NCBI GenBank assembly: GCA_002633005.1
Contig: NMRA01000083.1
Location: 651,161 to 715,160, forward strand
DNA: 64,000 nt
Direction of reading: 5' to 3'
Origin: Phoronis australis
Lineage: Eukaryota; Phoronida; Phoronidae
This document shows positions 33,101 to 40,354 of the stretch, piece by piece (position 1 is the first letter of the stretch; each line of letters opens with the position of its first letter). The position numbers and the translations under genes are program-made. Under the pieces are notes generated by a model. The model did no database searches and was not told the DNA's origin. It saw only the letters and a list, made by a program, of their open reading frames with translations.

Positions 33101-34955
33101 GAAAAAAAGAGGATTTCGGCAATTATTAACGTGCACATTACGTGAAAAATTACTGCAACAGCAGTGCATTATAAAAATAATGAATGCTAAAGAAATTTTC
33201 AAAAGAGGTTGAAAATAACTAATTTCACCAAATGTAACCAATGTTAGGTATTAGAGTGGACCCCAGGACTAACAAGCTTAAAAGGGTCACAGGAAAGGGT
33301 GAGGACCATGCAACCCAAACCCCCCCTCAATAATTTTCCATCAGAAACAGTCAGGCAGAAAGGGAATTGACAACTGCGGATTGATTTGCGAAAGTGAAAA
33401 CAACAGGAGATTAAGACAAGAAAATGGAGCGTGTCCACACCCTATAATTTCTTAGTAATACATTCCTATCAGGTCAAAAATTTGTGTAGAATTGGTTCTA
33501 GCCATTTTTTGAAAATTGATGCAGTAATGCAGTTTAGGCATTCAAATTTTCAAAAATAAAGTTGCAACTGAACTGGGATAAGCTTCTTCCTTTTCTCTTC
33601 CCAAGAAAGCATCACCTCATGTCAACTTTGATGGGCAAAAGAGTTGGACACAGACAAGAAGCGACCATGCTTTTTTGGCCTAAATGCACAACAATGTCAA
33701 TAGGAACATGTGGTTTGTTATCGCCTAACATATAATGTTAAGTTTAGCAGGGGAAGGCTCATGGGGACATAGCTGGTTGAAAACATCTTGCTCAGTTATA
33801 ATTTGAAGGTCACAACGGTGGTTCACTGTACTTGGCCTTAAAGGATCTCAAACCTGTATTTGTCTAAGACCTGCTATAGGTAGGTCTTACACCTGCTATA
33901 GGTAGGTCTTACACAGGACTCAAAATGCAAATACAGGTTTAGTCAAAATATTGATGAAGAAAAAGCCAAGGCCTATTTTGCATCTATTCACTATTGTTTT
34001 CTGTTTCTGAAAATTTCAAATTTCAGTTGATCCATTCTTGTTGTTTTATTTACCGATTTATATTCTACATTTCGTGAAGCAATAGTATCCTTGGGAGGAT
34101 CTGGATCGCCTTATTTGGTTTCAGATTTATTTCTACGTTAAAAACACTGAAATACTTTGTACATATATTCAAATTTGTGCAAAATTATGCAGGGTCTAAA
34201 ACTTTATGAATTTTTCATTTGGCACATAATAAAGCCTTTTAACAATGGAGAAGTTTCAGCTAGATGTAAAGTTGTGAGTAAAATTCCAGAGATTTGAGAA
34301 GCCGATCTACATGAATAAAGCAGACAGGGTGAAAATTTGCCCCAAAAATCTGCAATAGGCCAACCATCATCAAATTTCCCATACAACACGTAAATCAACT
34401 CCAGAATGAGGAATCCACACAAATCTGCGAGATGTTATGGGAAAATTCAAGTCCTGAATGCCAACTTCCTGGTCGTCCACTCACCTCCCTGCCACATTCA
34501 TGCAGAAAGTATTCATTTGAACTCTATCTGAGAACTCAAGGCTTCAGCCAATCACAAGAACACATCAGCTCTTGTGAATATTCACTGCCAGAAGGTAAAA
34601 CTAAGTCAGTGCATGTTAACAATTCAACATCAAGTAAACAGGTAAAACCAGAACTCTACTTCAACACGACATGATGTCAACTAAACACCAGGTGTAACAC
34701 TTCACAATGAGACAGACGTATATTCTGATGCATATTGAGAGCCATGCTCCCGAGATTCCACGCCAACCACGACACAAGTAGGTCACACACAGTGTACAGT
34801 GTACTGTAGAAGGCATTTATAAAGTACACCATATGATCTCAGAGACGTGGAAAACAAACCGTCTCGGTCAACCTAATAATGACGCACCTCCAGTAAGCGA
34901 TCGTGGGATACTCACGTTTAAAAGACTTCGGGTTCGCTTGTTTTCTCCTCGACAT
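1..34955 (-). CDS. ZNF423/521-like: ZNF423/ZNF521-family multi-zinc-finger transcription factor, 5' part (gene span)
   Basis: Spliced from seven coding exons (34916-34955, 27351-27428, 26768-26935, 11603-11650, 9328-9404, 4781-4920, 1-181), 732 nt = 244 codons, all with AG/GT borders and matching phases; it runs off the left edge. Residues 1-13 are [18 protein letters not shown] finger lies at C72, C75, H88, C94; a Ser/Asp/Pro linker at about 97-140; C2H2 fingers at C147-H167, C175-H195 and C218-H238. The segment [10 protein letters not shown] followed by [10 protein letters not shown] and [12 protein letters not shown] is diagnostic of the OAZ/EHZF family. Known family members are nuclear factors with about 30 fingers that partner SMADs and EBF and recruit NuRD. 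Function here is inferred from homology. The finger normally just before [10 protein letters not shown] is not found. Vertebrates have two paralogues (423 and 521); this could be the single pre-duplication gene. Confidence 0.93.
940..2060 (+). repeat. ~150-bp tandem-like repeat array with CTCF-core-like motifs
   Basis: Diverged monomers of about 145-160 bp, three of which form a ~450-bp higher-order unit present about twice. Each monomer has a motif close to CCACTAGGGGGCRC (starting near 954, 1095, 1252, 1399, 1544, 1705 and 1850) and an AAATTTCATGAAAATCC-like core. The motif resembles the CTCF core consensus. It ends near a GGACGGACGG-type tail at about 1994. No coding capacity. Confidence 0.75.
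4547..4606 (+). repeat. 20-bp minisatellite, three copies
   Basis: Three consecutive 20-bp units of the form TNTGTGAGGAGTATCTGTGC with a few substitutions. Intronic. Confidence 0.75.
4781..4920 (-). CDS. ZNF423/521-like: ZNF423/521-like exon 6 (fingers 2 and 3, first part)
   Basis: 140 nt, acceptor ctttcag and donor GCGAG|gtgagt. It encodes [17 protein letters not shown], then [13 protein letters not shown], then [16 protein letters not shown]. It contains one whole C2H2 finger with an HTGDRK linker and the Cys half of the next, whose His half ([12 protein letters not shown]) is on exon 7. This is the most conserved block of the family and gives the gene its identity. Confidence 0.95.
5235..5480. 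repeat. Inverted-repeat cluster of GGTTTAA / GGTCTAAAC words
   Basis: About 250 bp packed with repeats: TAAAGGTGGTTTAA occurs twice, GGTCTAAACTGG and its complement CCAGTTTAGACC face each other, and TTTAGACCTGGTCTAA is nearly palindromic. This could be a snap-back foldback element or a cluster of GTCT/AGAC (SMAD-type) sites. Confidence 0.55.
6380..7130 (+). repeat. Second copy of the ~150-bp CTCF-like motif repeat
   Basis: Diverged monomers related to the 940-2060 array. Motif copies lie near 6407, 6538, 6807 (GCCACTAGAAGGCGCC) and 7062 (CCACTAGGGGGCACAT), with the same CAATTTTCATAATCATCC and GATACAGCC neighbours. Confidence 0.7.
8560..9060. repeat. Dispersed repeat family R1, two partial copies
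   Basis: Shares words such as AAATCTCAAAAATGCTNTTAC, AGTTTTCTAAATTATC, TTTTTCATAAAAATCAT, AAAAGTGGAAACAT and TCCGACCAGCTATTTCT with copies at 13190-13480 and 37420-37700. It starts with a shorter 5' copy (8600-8720) followed by a fuller one. Not coding. Confidence 0.65.
9328..9404 (-). CDS. ZNF423/521-like: ZNF423/521-like exon 5 (Ser/Asp/Pro linker)
   Basis: 77 nt, acceptor gttacag and donor CTCAG|gtgagt. It encodes [12 protein letters not shown] followed by an Asp/Thr/Ser run ending GPAQ. The composition matches the W-x-ASSPSSKD linker region of vertebrate family members, which there precedes an extra C2H2 finger. Here it joins straight to exon 6. Confidence 0.85.
9405..11602 (-). other. 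ZNF423/521-like intron 4
   Basis: 2.2 kb. No recognisable gene, array or element; open frames on both strands are short and unlike known proteins. Confidence 0.75.
11603..11650 (-). CDS. ZNF423/521-like: ZNF423/521-like exon 4 (linker microexon)
   Basis: A 48-nt exon with acceptor ttttacag and donor CCAG|gtgagt, encoding [15 protein letters not shown] plus shared Gly codons at both ends. It has no domain. It is supported by perfect phase agreement with exon 3 (S-G-I) and exon 5 (P-G-C) and by strong splice sites. It is isolated by introns of 15.1 kb and 2.2 kb. Confidence 0.82.
12000..12830 (+). repeat. Third copy of the ~150-bp CTCF-like motif repeat
   Basis: Six motif copies near 12033, 12177, 12313, 12487, 12629 and 12776, spaced 135-174 bp, alternating AAAATGGCCACNAGNTGG, AATTGCCACTAGGGGG and ACTRCCACTAGGAG types in the same order as at 1-2 kb. 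Preceded by a GAGCAACGCCAAGCGTTGAA segment (11952 on) that also occurs at about 560, just before the first array, so both may be copies of one longer element. Confidence 0.75.
13190..13480. repeat. Dispersed repeat family R1, copy
   Basis: Same word order as 8770-9060: AAATCTCAAAAAC, CAGTTTTCTAAATTATTG, TTTTTCATAAAGAACATA, GAGAAACATTTCCAAAACAA, ATGAATCCAATCAGCCATTT. Diverged but collinear. Confidence 0.65.
13874..13973 (+). repeat. 52-bp tandem duplication
   Basis: Two copies of a 52-bp unit starting TTCATATGGGATATCTCATG and ending GGTGAAAGGGGTGA, differing at about one base. Confidence 0.85.
13990..14130 (+). mobile_element. Short inverted-repeat element, family M2 (copy 1)
   Basis: Shares ACGCTAGGACCTAG, TCTAGTCAAAGTCACGTG, CGAAGTCTTGCTTTTTAG and CTACTGAACAGGAGGCCGG with a copy at 47991-48149 and a reverse copy at 55618-55767. 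The outer parts are inverted repeats of a GTTCAGTAACGCTAGGACC type. Non-coding, MITE-like. Confidence 0.6.
14473..14501. repeat. Perfect 11-bp hairpin
   Basis: CCCCTAGAAGT and ACTTCTAGGGG face each other around a 7-nt loop, a strong stem-loop in an otherwise AT-rich intron. Confidence 0.8.
15398..15473 (+). repeat. 19-bp minisatellite, four copies, palindromic unit
   Basis: Unit GGGTACTATTGTACAAAAT repeated four times; variants contain the perfect palindromes GTACAATTGTAC and GTACTATAGTAC. Confidence 0.85.
15858..16019. mobile_element. Short inverted-repeat element (MITE-like)
   Basis: The left end CTGTAAACTTGCCGGTTAGCG and the complement of the right end, CCGTAAACTCACAGGTTAACG, match at most positions. 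The interior repeats GGATAATCGCC/GGTAATCGCC words. No clear target-site duplication seen. Confidence 0.55.
16825..17280. repeat. Segment with repeated AGTATGAACA / TTAACTTCGGTCC words
   Basis: Contains TCAGTATGAACATTTAACTT, GTCAACTTCGGTCCCACC, CCAGTATGAACAGTTCAGTT and TAAGTCAGTGTGAAAGGGCC. Ends of this type are usual in foldback or MITE-like elements; boundaries and duplication are not resolved. Confidence 0.4.
19656..20407 (+). repeat. Near-perfect 0.38-kb direct duplication with an N at the junction
   Basis: Copy 1 (19656-20037, 382 bp) and copy 2 (20039-20407, 369 bp) differ by one 13-bp deletion and a few substitutions, and meet at a single N (20038). This could be a recent tandem duplication or two haplotypes laid end to end by the assembler. 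Confidence 0.9.
20600..21340. promoter_or_regulatory. Candidate cis-regulatory islands in intron 3
   Basis: Unlike the flanking AT-rich intron, 20610-20770 and 21010-21340 have balanced composition, no internal repeats and closely packed site-like words (TTTGTTTGTGC, CCATTGGATAACTA, CTTAATTCACAGCTAGC). The appearance is that of conserved non-coding elements around developmental regulators. Inference only. Confidence 0.3.
21650..22200 (+). repeat. Degenerate repeat with TGACCTTGAAAA / AGGTCACCAAA units
   Basis: About four diverged units, each with a TGACCTTGAAAA block followed within 20-30 bp by AGGTCNCCAAATT and then CACCTGGAGATGTC-like words. One unit has TGACCAAAGGTCA (21683-21695), two nuclear-receptor half-sites facing outward. 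Followed by a CAGACAAATGGACAG tail. Confidence 0.55.
22920..23290. promoter_or_regulatory. Second candidate cis-regulatory island in intron 3
   Basis: About 370 bp of GC-richer, repeat-free sequence with words such as CCTTTGACCTCACGCTGTGA, GGCCTTAATTAGAGC and GACTGATTACACTCACGACT. No coding frame resembles a protein. Inference from composition only. Confidence 0.28.
23985..24063 (-). repeat. Possible tRNA-derived fragment
   Basis: The minus strand reads CATGGCGCAGTGGTGAAGTC (A-box-like), and 30 bp later TGGAACAAATCACGATC (weak B-box). It resembles a decayed tRNA or tRNA-SINE head. Weak evidence. Confidence 0.25.
24137..24405 (+). repeat. 84-bp minisatellite, just over three copies
   Basis: The word GCACTTGATGAGTGC (itself a 5-bp inverted repeat) begins at 24137, 24221, 24305 (with one change) and 24389, exactly 84 bp apart, each followed by TTATCAACT and an AATAAAATAAATAA tract. 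A more diverged partial unit precedes it from about 24078. Confidence 0.9.
25860..26775 (-). repeat. Array of exon-3-end plus splice-donor copies
   Basis: The sequence spanning the end of exon 3 and its donor (CATAGGAATAACGATACATG, then TTCAGgtgagtttcac) recurs in degenerate form near 25911, 25968, 26038, 26092, 26140, 26200, 26262 and 26659, mostly 50-70 bp apart, on the same strand as the exon. Several copies keep CAGgtgagt intact, so they are potential decoy donors. A 258-bp element interrupts the array at 26310-26567. Confidence 0.8.
26310..26567. mobile_element. MITE-like insertion inside the exon-3 array
   Basis: Ends AGTCGCATGTATATG and CATGTAAATGCGACT are inverted repeats matching at 13 of 15 positions. 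The 258 bp between them are GC-richer than the flanks and break the exon-3-derived array. No clear target-site duplication; the internal 78-residue open frame resembles nothing known. Confidence 0.5.
26768..26935 (-). CDS. ZNF423/521-like: ZNF423/521-like exon 3 (CCHC finger 1)
   Basis: 168 nt, acceptor atttcag and donor TTCAG|gtgagt. It encodes [10 protein letters not shown] and then [23 protein letters not shown], a Cys-X2-Cys-X12-His-X5-Cys finger. This matches the atypical CCHC first finger of ZNF423/521 in position and in its preceding acidic residues. The 3' end of this exon and its donor are copied many times in the adjoining intron (25.86-26.77 kb). Confidence 0.92.
26936..27350 (-). 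other. ZNF423/521-like intron 2
   Basis: 415 bp, no feature seen. Confidence 0.85.
27351..27428 (-). CDS. ZNF423/521-like: ZNF423/521-like exon 2 (acidic linker)
   Basis: 78 nt with acceptor tttccag and donor TCAG|gtactc. It encodes residues 14-39, starting [11 protein letters not shown], an acidic and polar stretch with no fold. This is the position of the variable acidic region between the NuRD peptide and finger 1 in vertebrate family members. Both phases join the neighbouring exons without a stop. A 415-bp intron separates it from exon 3. Confidence 0.85.
27993..28333 (+). repeat. 68/69-bp minisatellite, five copies
   Basis: Units begin TTGAATAAACTAAACTTAAT at 27993, 28062, 28131, 28199 and 28267 and end near GTGGTGTACCATT. 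The first two periods are 69 bp, giving a spurious 23-residue protein repeat; later units are 68 bp and break the frame, so coding is not maintained. Confidence 0.92.
33850..33940. repeat. Nested inverted repeat (hairpin) with internal 22-bp duplication
   Basis: AAACCTGTATTTG (33850-33862) and CAAATACAGGTTT (33928-33940) are perfect 13-bp inverted repeats. Between them CTGCTATAGGTAGGTCTTACAC occurs twice in tandem, and AAGACCT/AGGTCTT forms an inner stem. Confidence 0.8.
34916..34955 (-). CDS. ZNF423/521-like: ZNF423/521-like exon 1 (start codon, NuRD-binding peptide)
   Basis: The ATG at 34955 opens [13 protein letters not shown] and ends after one base of the next codon at a strong donor (AAAC|gtgagt). 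The MSRRKQ N-terminus is the known RBBP4/NuRD-binding peptide of FOG, SALL, BCL11 and ZNF521 proteins, and it must be N-terminal to work, which fixes the start. The phase fits exon 2, creating His14. The surrounding 34880-35350 is richer in CpG than the introns, as expected near a promoter; the 5' UTR end cannot be placed. Confidence 0.92.
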
Positions 34956-35400
34956 ATCGTGAGGCCACGGCCAACAGACACCGAAGCTGTATTGTCGGGG
35001 TTCAGTCTCCTAACTGTGCGAGTAAGCGACGACGTGCCAAAGGCTTAAATTACTCAGCATGCCGGGCACAGCAAGTGGTTCGCGCCAGTTCACTAATCAG
35101 CCCTGTAAACGATTCAGTCGTCGAGCACCCAGCTGTGAGCTCTGACAGACGAATGAAGCCCTGCAGCTCTCTACGCGTGATTTCGGTCCAATTGTAGGCC
35201 ATTGAATTGCAAACCTCCAGTGTCGAAGATTATTATTGAATACATTTTGCGGGAATGAATAAGAACAGCTCCACAGGGATTCGACAAACGACTTTGCCAT
35301 GCGGCGAATTACGTAGCATTTCATTCTTTGTTTGCCGCCAGATGTCGACGCCACGCAAAGGCATCTGCGTTCTGATTTTTAGGGCAAAAAGTTTAGGGAA
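34956..35400 (-). promoter_or_regulatory. Putative 5' UTR and promoter region of the ZNF423/521-like gene
   Basis: Upstream of the start codon the sequence is more GC- and CpG-rich than the introns until about 35350, then turns AT-rich. No TATA box at a convincing position and no upstream coding exon required. Placed only by adjacency to the start codon. Confidence 0.4.
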
Positions 35401-36044
35401 AAAGAATTGTAAATCCCGAACATAATTTGCTGTTTATTTATAATTCATGGAAAAATGCCCTTCGTGAATATCAAACTATAAGTTGTGCAAGGCCATATGT
35501 AAATTTTATCTGTTTGAAGACATCGAAAGTGACTTTTAGTTCTCCTGAGACACTTTAATTTACACCAGCACTATATGACTTCAGACAATCGCATTTACAA
35601 AACCGACTAGTGTGTTGAGAAAGCGATGAAACAAATGTTTGCTGGATGGTATGTGATACCGAGGTGTGATTTCTTTCACTTCTAAACGCTATCATTAAGT
35701 GTGCATGTAGTTTACAACAATATTAGCTGTATTTTGGGCTGAACACAAAGTTGGAAAAACCCAAAAGACTTTTAACTTAGTCATTTGTATGAAAATACAG
35801 TGCACGTTGGCTTATCCTTATCTGCCTACAAATATTTTTCCAATTGCTCAATATTGAACAGTTTAATCTTGTTTTGTTAGTGAGTTTTCATTACGAACAT
35901 AAAGAGCCATATTTTCTCGTTAATATTACGCTATATCTTACGGCCCTTGATTTCCTCATGTGACTGTCACAAAGGCCTTTATCCGAAAGAATTTTAACGG
36001 TCGCGACATCTTGCAAACAGCTAAAAGCGAAGCTTTAGTTTACG

Positions 36045-36172
36045 CCTCCGTAGTGGGATTGGAACCCACGACCACGCAGTGTATCAGGACACTCACAATC
36101 GCACAGTAGTTCAGTGTCAGGCTTGTCACCTAACACCGGCGTCTTTGACCGCTCGGACACTCTGTCACACGC
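36045..36172 (-). repeat. tRNA-Leu-like SINE-like element, copy 1
   Basis: The minus strand shows an A-box GTCCGAGCGGTCAAAGACGC and, about 70 bp on, a T-arm GTGGGTTCCAATCCCAC with a perfect 5-bp stem. This is class II (Leu/Ser) tRNA style, but the middle is too long and no acceptor stem forms. A hairpin GTGTTAGG/CCTGACAC takes the anticodon-arm place. Related to 39596-39735. Confidence 0.6.
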
Positions 36173-37058
36173 ACACTCTGCTCTTGCCTGTTATCATTTA
36201 GATCGTCGTTTAATTTGACCTCAGATAACTTCTGAAACCCTATTTCTAAGCTTCCGAGAAACACGCTATCTGAAAATGCGAAAAAATATGTGCAGACGGG
36301 AATATTTACAGCATAGGTCAAAACCTTAGGGGAGACCCGTTGAGTTCAAATTATCGACGACCTGAGGTGGGGCAGAAGTTGCGAAAGTCGACACCCTTTC
36401 CTATAAATTTTACCTTCCTACTTGCCTGTGCATGGGGAATCCAAAAATGGTTACCACATGTATAACATGCACATTTTGGCCCATGAGCCTGTAGTCCTAC
36501 GTATGTGAAAACGTCCCTATATCCGATGTAGTAGGTACTTTACAAGGAACACTTGAGTACATCTCGCAAAGGAACATGTTTTCATAATAACATGTGAGTG
36601 AAGGTTGTTACGAAACTTAAATATTGTCGTGTTTTATAATAAATGTGATTAATTTTGCCAAGTACTGAGAATGGGGAAAGGACTAACGCACAATAATCAC
36701 CCATTTTTGAACTTTAAAAAACTGATGAATCTTTTTTTCGCCATTTTGACTGGAATCGGAACTATACCAGATTGTACAAGTTTTTACAAAATTTAGAGGT
36801 CATTTGCATTTGTTTATCAATGTTAGAGTTTTCTGGAGACCCTGATTGAATGTTTTCGTGATTATTATTAGAGCAAGGTTACTCGGCTTTGAAAATTTTT
36901 ACGCCCATATCAAAGATCGTGATTCGTTTCCATGTATACAAATAATTCGGTTTCTTTTTAAGTAAGACCTTATCGAAAAGTCTGTTTAAATGAGCAAAAG
37001 TACAGGCTTGCTTTCTGAAATTGGAAACAATGTAGAATTTTTTTGGATCTTTTAACAA

Positions 37059-37323
37059 CATGCGCGCACCCAGGGGGTGGGGCTCGGGGGCTCAAATTAG
37101 CCCCCCTATTTGGCGAAGTGGGCAAAAAGGTCCGCCTCAAAGAAACAAAAACTCCGAAAAAAGTAGAAAACGACACAAAGGTCCATTAAAAAGGCAGGGA
37201 CTACCTAAATTCGGCGAATGCACAATTCATAGCTTTGAACGTATCCGTTTTATTTTAATAAACGGTCCACATCCTCAAAAATTCGAGCCCTCCCCCCATT
37301 GTTTTAGGCTGGGTGCGCGCATG
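37059..37323. mobile_element. Short TIR element, family M1 (5-bp duplication AACAA)
   Basis: Begins CATGCGCGCACCC and ends GGGTGCGCGCATG, a perfect 13-bp inverted repeat, flanked on both sides by AACAA (37054-37058 and 37324-37328). 265 bp, GC-rich and CCCCC/GGGGG-rich near the ends, no protein: a non-autonomous DNA transposon. The same termini occur at 61098-61226. Confidence 0.88.
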
Positions 37324-37419
37324 AACAATCTGCCATTAATTGGGTCTCGAGACAATGTCTAGTATAATTTAGAAAAAGTGTATCTTGATTGCAAAACAAA
37401 GGTAACAATAACATGAACA

Positions 37420-37700
37420 AATTTTGTTTGATATAAATGATCAAGACGAACTCTCAAAAGCTCTGTTACAATTTTCTTATTGAATCATTTCGTTTTCGTT
37501 TTGTACAACTCTTTAGTTTTTTCACGAAGACCATAAAGTTCTATTTTGATAGCTCCTAGTGCAAAAGTGGAAATTTTTATTTAAAAACAATTCTTAGCAA
37601 TGTTATGAGTATGGTGTAAAGCATAATAACTAATCGTTTCATGTGCATCAGATCAACCATTTCTGAGATAATTCATATACAATTCAGTTATTTGGAGTTG
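37420..37700. repeat. Dispersed repeat family R1, copy
   Basis: Collinear with 8770-9060: CTCAAAAGCTCTGTTACA, TTTCGTTTTCGTTTTG, TTTTTTCACGAAGACCATA, GCAAAAGTGGAAATT, ATCAGATCAACCATTTCTGA. Confidence 0.65.
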
Positions 37701-38899
37701 TGTTGAACAATCATGGTTTGGAGTGGTGTTGAACAATAATTATTTGAGCTTAAGTTTCTACTGAACTAAGTAATGTGTTAAAAACCATTTCATGCAATTT
37801 TGCCTAAAATGAGGCGAAAAGAGTATCTTCAGTGCGTGTGATTTGACCCAGAGGCAGATCGTTGAGTGCTACTGCTGAGCTAGTGAGCTTGATTCCGTGT
37901 TATAGCTAATATTTGTAAAATTTACTTTTTTCGCCGAGAAGGTCTCTTTTGGAGAAAATAAACTTCCATTTGACCGCCTTAGTGTTTGATGTATAGGAAA
38001 CGACCTACCGTGATTTCTTGATTCAAGGTATTTGTGACGGGCGAGGCGACGAAATTTTACAGTTATTTTCACTTCAGTTTTATTTGATTTTGTAATTCCA
38101 AACTCACTACCAAAACAACTTGATATCGGTTATTCCACGCATCGTCATCTCTTAAAAGCATTGTTTTGGTTCATTTTTGATTAAAATCATTTGTTTTGTT
38201 TCGTTTTGTTTTAATATGGCGAGTTACCATTCCTAATCACACGCCATAGAACCGTGGGCCGAATATAGTTCCGTGACCCACCTCAGCAGGAAAATTCACC
38301 GCTGTTTGGTTGATTAATCCGCTAAGAAATTTGTGATTTCGCGCTGCTTCTACTGTTTTTATTCAGCACCAGTTTTATACCTTTTGTACAAATTGCACAA
38401 TGTGTCTGTCATGCATGGGCAGATGTATGGGCAGATGTATTAGACGCAATTTCTAAGTTAGATTTTTCAAGTTTTAAAAATATTATTCAAAACTTTTCCA
38501 GCTGCCATCCTTCCCAACTCGATTTCGGAAACAGCAAAGAAATATTGTTCTTTGTACAACACACTGAACAATATTTGAAGATATTTCCTTTTTTCAAAAT
38601 GCGAATTGTATTTTTTTTCTGAACTATGGACCAACTGAGTGCCCAGTTTCATCAAATAGGGACTCGGCTAACTTCCCTAGATCAACTGCGTATTTGTGTC
38701 TTTCATTACTCACAGATGCTATCTTTTTCTATCATTTCATCTTCGTTATGAACTCTAGTGACATTTTTTAAATAAAAACTGAGTCCTGAGTTCAGTAAAA
38801 ATAACAAGGGTCTTAGTCCTTAAATTAGGGCGTTGCATGAAAAGATCCTTAATTATTTTCGATAATATTGAGACTTCAGAGAAGCGTTCACTCTCGATT

Positions 38900-39050
38900 T
38901 GTATCGAAATCAAAAATTGGCTTAGTAATGAAACTAAAACAGTATAAGAAAGTACAATCGGCGTTTTCACAAATACACGGTAGATTTAGGGAACTTAGTT
39001 GGGTCCCTATTTGGGACTGTTTCATGCAACCGGACACAAAATCCTCCTAA
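38900..39050 (+). repeat. Dispersed repeat family R2, copy 1
   Basis: Matches 52328-52460 in order: AAATTGGCTTAGTAATGAAA, ATAAGAAAGTACAATCG, TTTTCACAAATACACGG, CCCTATTTGGGACTGTTTC, CCGGACACAAAATCC. Confidence 0.6.
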
Positions 39051-39059
39051 TGTCCCGTG

Positions 39060-39430
39060 GCACTGTCTAGTGTAAGGTGTGTCGGCATGAGTCTGGCGCC
39101 TTACGTAGTCGCATTCGATGAAACATCGGTCGCGCGAAAATGACGTGCAACAGTTGTCGCATCGTGTGCGGCTATCGATCGACAATATTGATACGTACTT
39201 TCTTCACCAACAGAGCTCCGACGTGTGTTACGTCGAAGCGAGAAGCTCGCGAAAACTCAAGATCACGCGAAGCATCACCAAGCGAGGCACGAGATCACCT
39301 TAGCTTCCATCGCGAGATTCGTGAGTCTACGGAACTCAACCTTGGTGTCATGACTAAAGCGGTGAAAAATCCAAATTTCGTGTTTAGGATATCCTTCTTG
39401 TCGACGAAATTTACTTGACTCGGACAAGGT
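39060..39430 (+). promoter_or_regulatory. CpG-dense stretch ending in a strong splice donor
   Basis: About 370 bp with many CG dinucleotides (GTCGCGCGAAAATGACG, CGTCGAAGCGAGAAGCTCGC) in an AT-rich region, ending in CGGACAAG|gtaaga at 39428. It could be a promoter and non-coding first exon of an unrecognised plus-strand transcript. The overlapping open frames resemble no protein. Confidence 0.3.
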
Positions 39431-39595
39431 AAGATTTCAGTCCTAACTAGCTGTTATTTAGCTGAGTAAAACTTTGACACGTACGTGAAAAGTAATATAT
39501 TCAAAACTTAATGTGGATAAACAATTCCCCAATCGACTTTCGGGCAAAACTATTTTAAATGTTATGATTGCAAAAAGAGTATCACAAAAATTTCG

Positions 39596-39735
39596 TTAGA
39601 GGTGAGATTCGAACCGCCGTCCAGAGTTGTGAACCAGAGCAACCATAATCCAAAAACTGCTTTGGTTATCCTTGACAGAGTCTTCGAGAAACAGGTTCAA
39701 GATGGCGCCTTCGACCGCTCGGCTAATCTGATAGG
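39596..39735 (-). repeat. tRNA-Leu-like SINE-like element, copy 2
   Basis: The minus strand shows GATTAGCCGAGCGGTCGAAG followed by GCGCC (A-box region), then about 85 bp later GGCGGTTCGAATCTCACC (B-box). The order, orientation and A-box match copy 1 at 36045. The T stem no longer pairs, so it is not a functional tRNA. Confidence 0.6.
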
Positions 39736-40354
39736 TTGAAATCAAAAACTTTAATTGAAATTTCACGAGAAGCGACTAATCTCACCGTACATCTCATTAT
39801 TTTATGCGTGTTCTCATAAGTCAAAAATGCATTTTTTATTACAATCAATATTATATCTATCACTGAAAACTAGAACTGCAACATGTGTCTACTATTTTTG
39901 CGTTGAGGTAATTGTTTATTTTTTGACGGGGAGTGAAGAATTGGGATAAAATTTATCGGCAAATTTGTTTTTTTTTTTGTGTGTGGGGGTAATACCACAC
40001 CCCAGTCACGACCAAAAAACTCTGTTGGAGTACCGTTTTTAGGGTTACAGGGACATTTTCCCTTTGTTTTTGTTCCCCTAACGATATTCTAGATCCGCCG
40101 GTGAAATTACCAACTCTTTTGACAGTGGGTAACATATAAGGCCACCCTCAGCATGATTAAAAGAGACCTATTTTGGGGAATATGAAAAATCGCACCTTTT
40201 TAGATTGTCTTTCCTAAAACATGATCCGTTTGTGTGTTTTAAGTGACATTATCGGCGATAAATATATTTTTTATATCTGCTCCAGCGATGAATGTAAGCT
40301 GGAACTCTCGTGTAGTAGCGACACATTCTGCTAGTTGAGCTAAATCATATTTGT

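Larger units (their letters stand above)
27429..34915 (-). other. ZNF423/521-like intron 1
   Basis: 7.5 kb. Contains a 69-bp minisatellite (27993-28333), a short duplicate of AACATNACGTCCCAGAAATGG (29025-29085), palindromic ATCAATATTGAT words near 30165, and a nested hairpin at 33850-33940. The rest is AT-rich with no supported coding or RNA gene. Confidence 0.8.
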
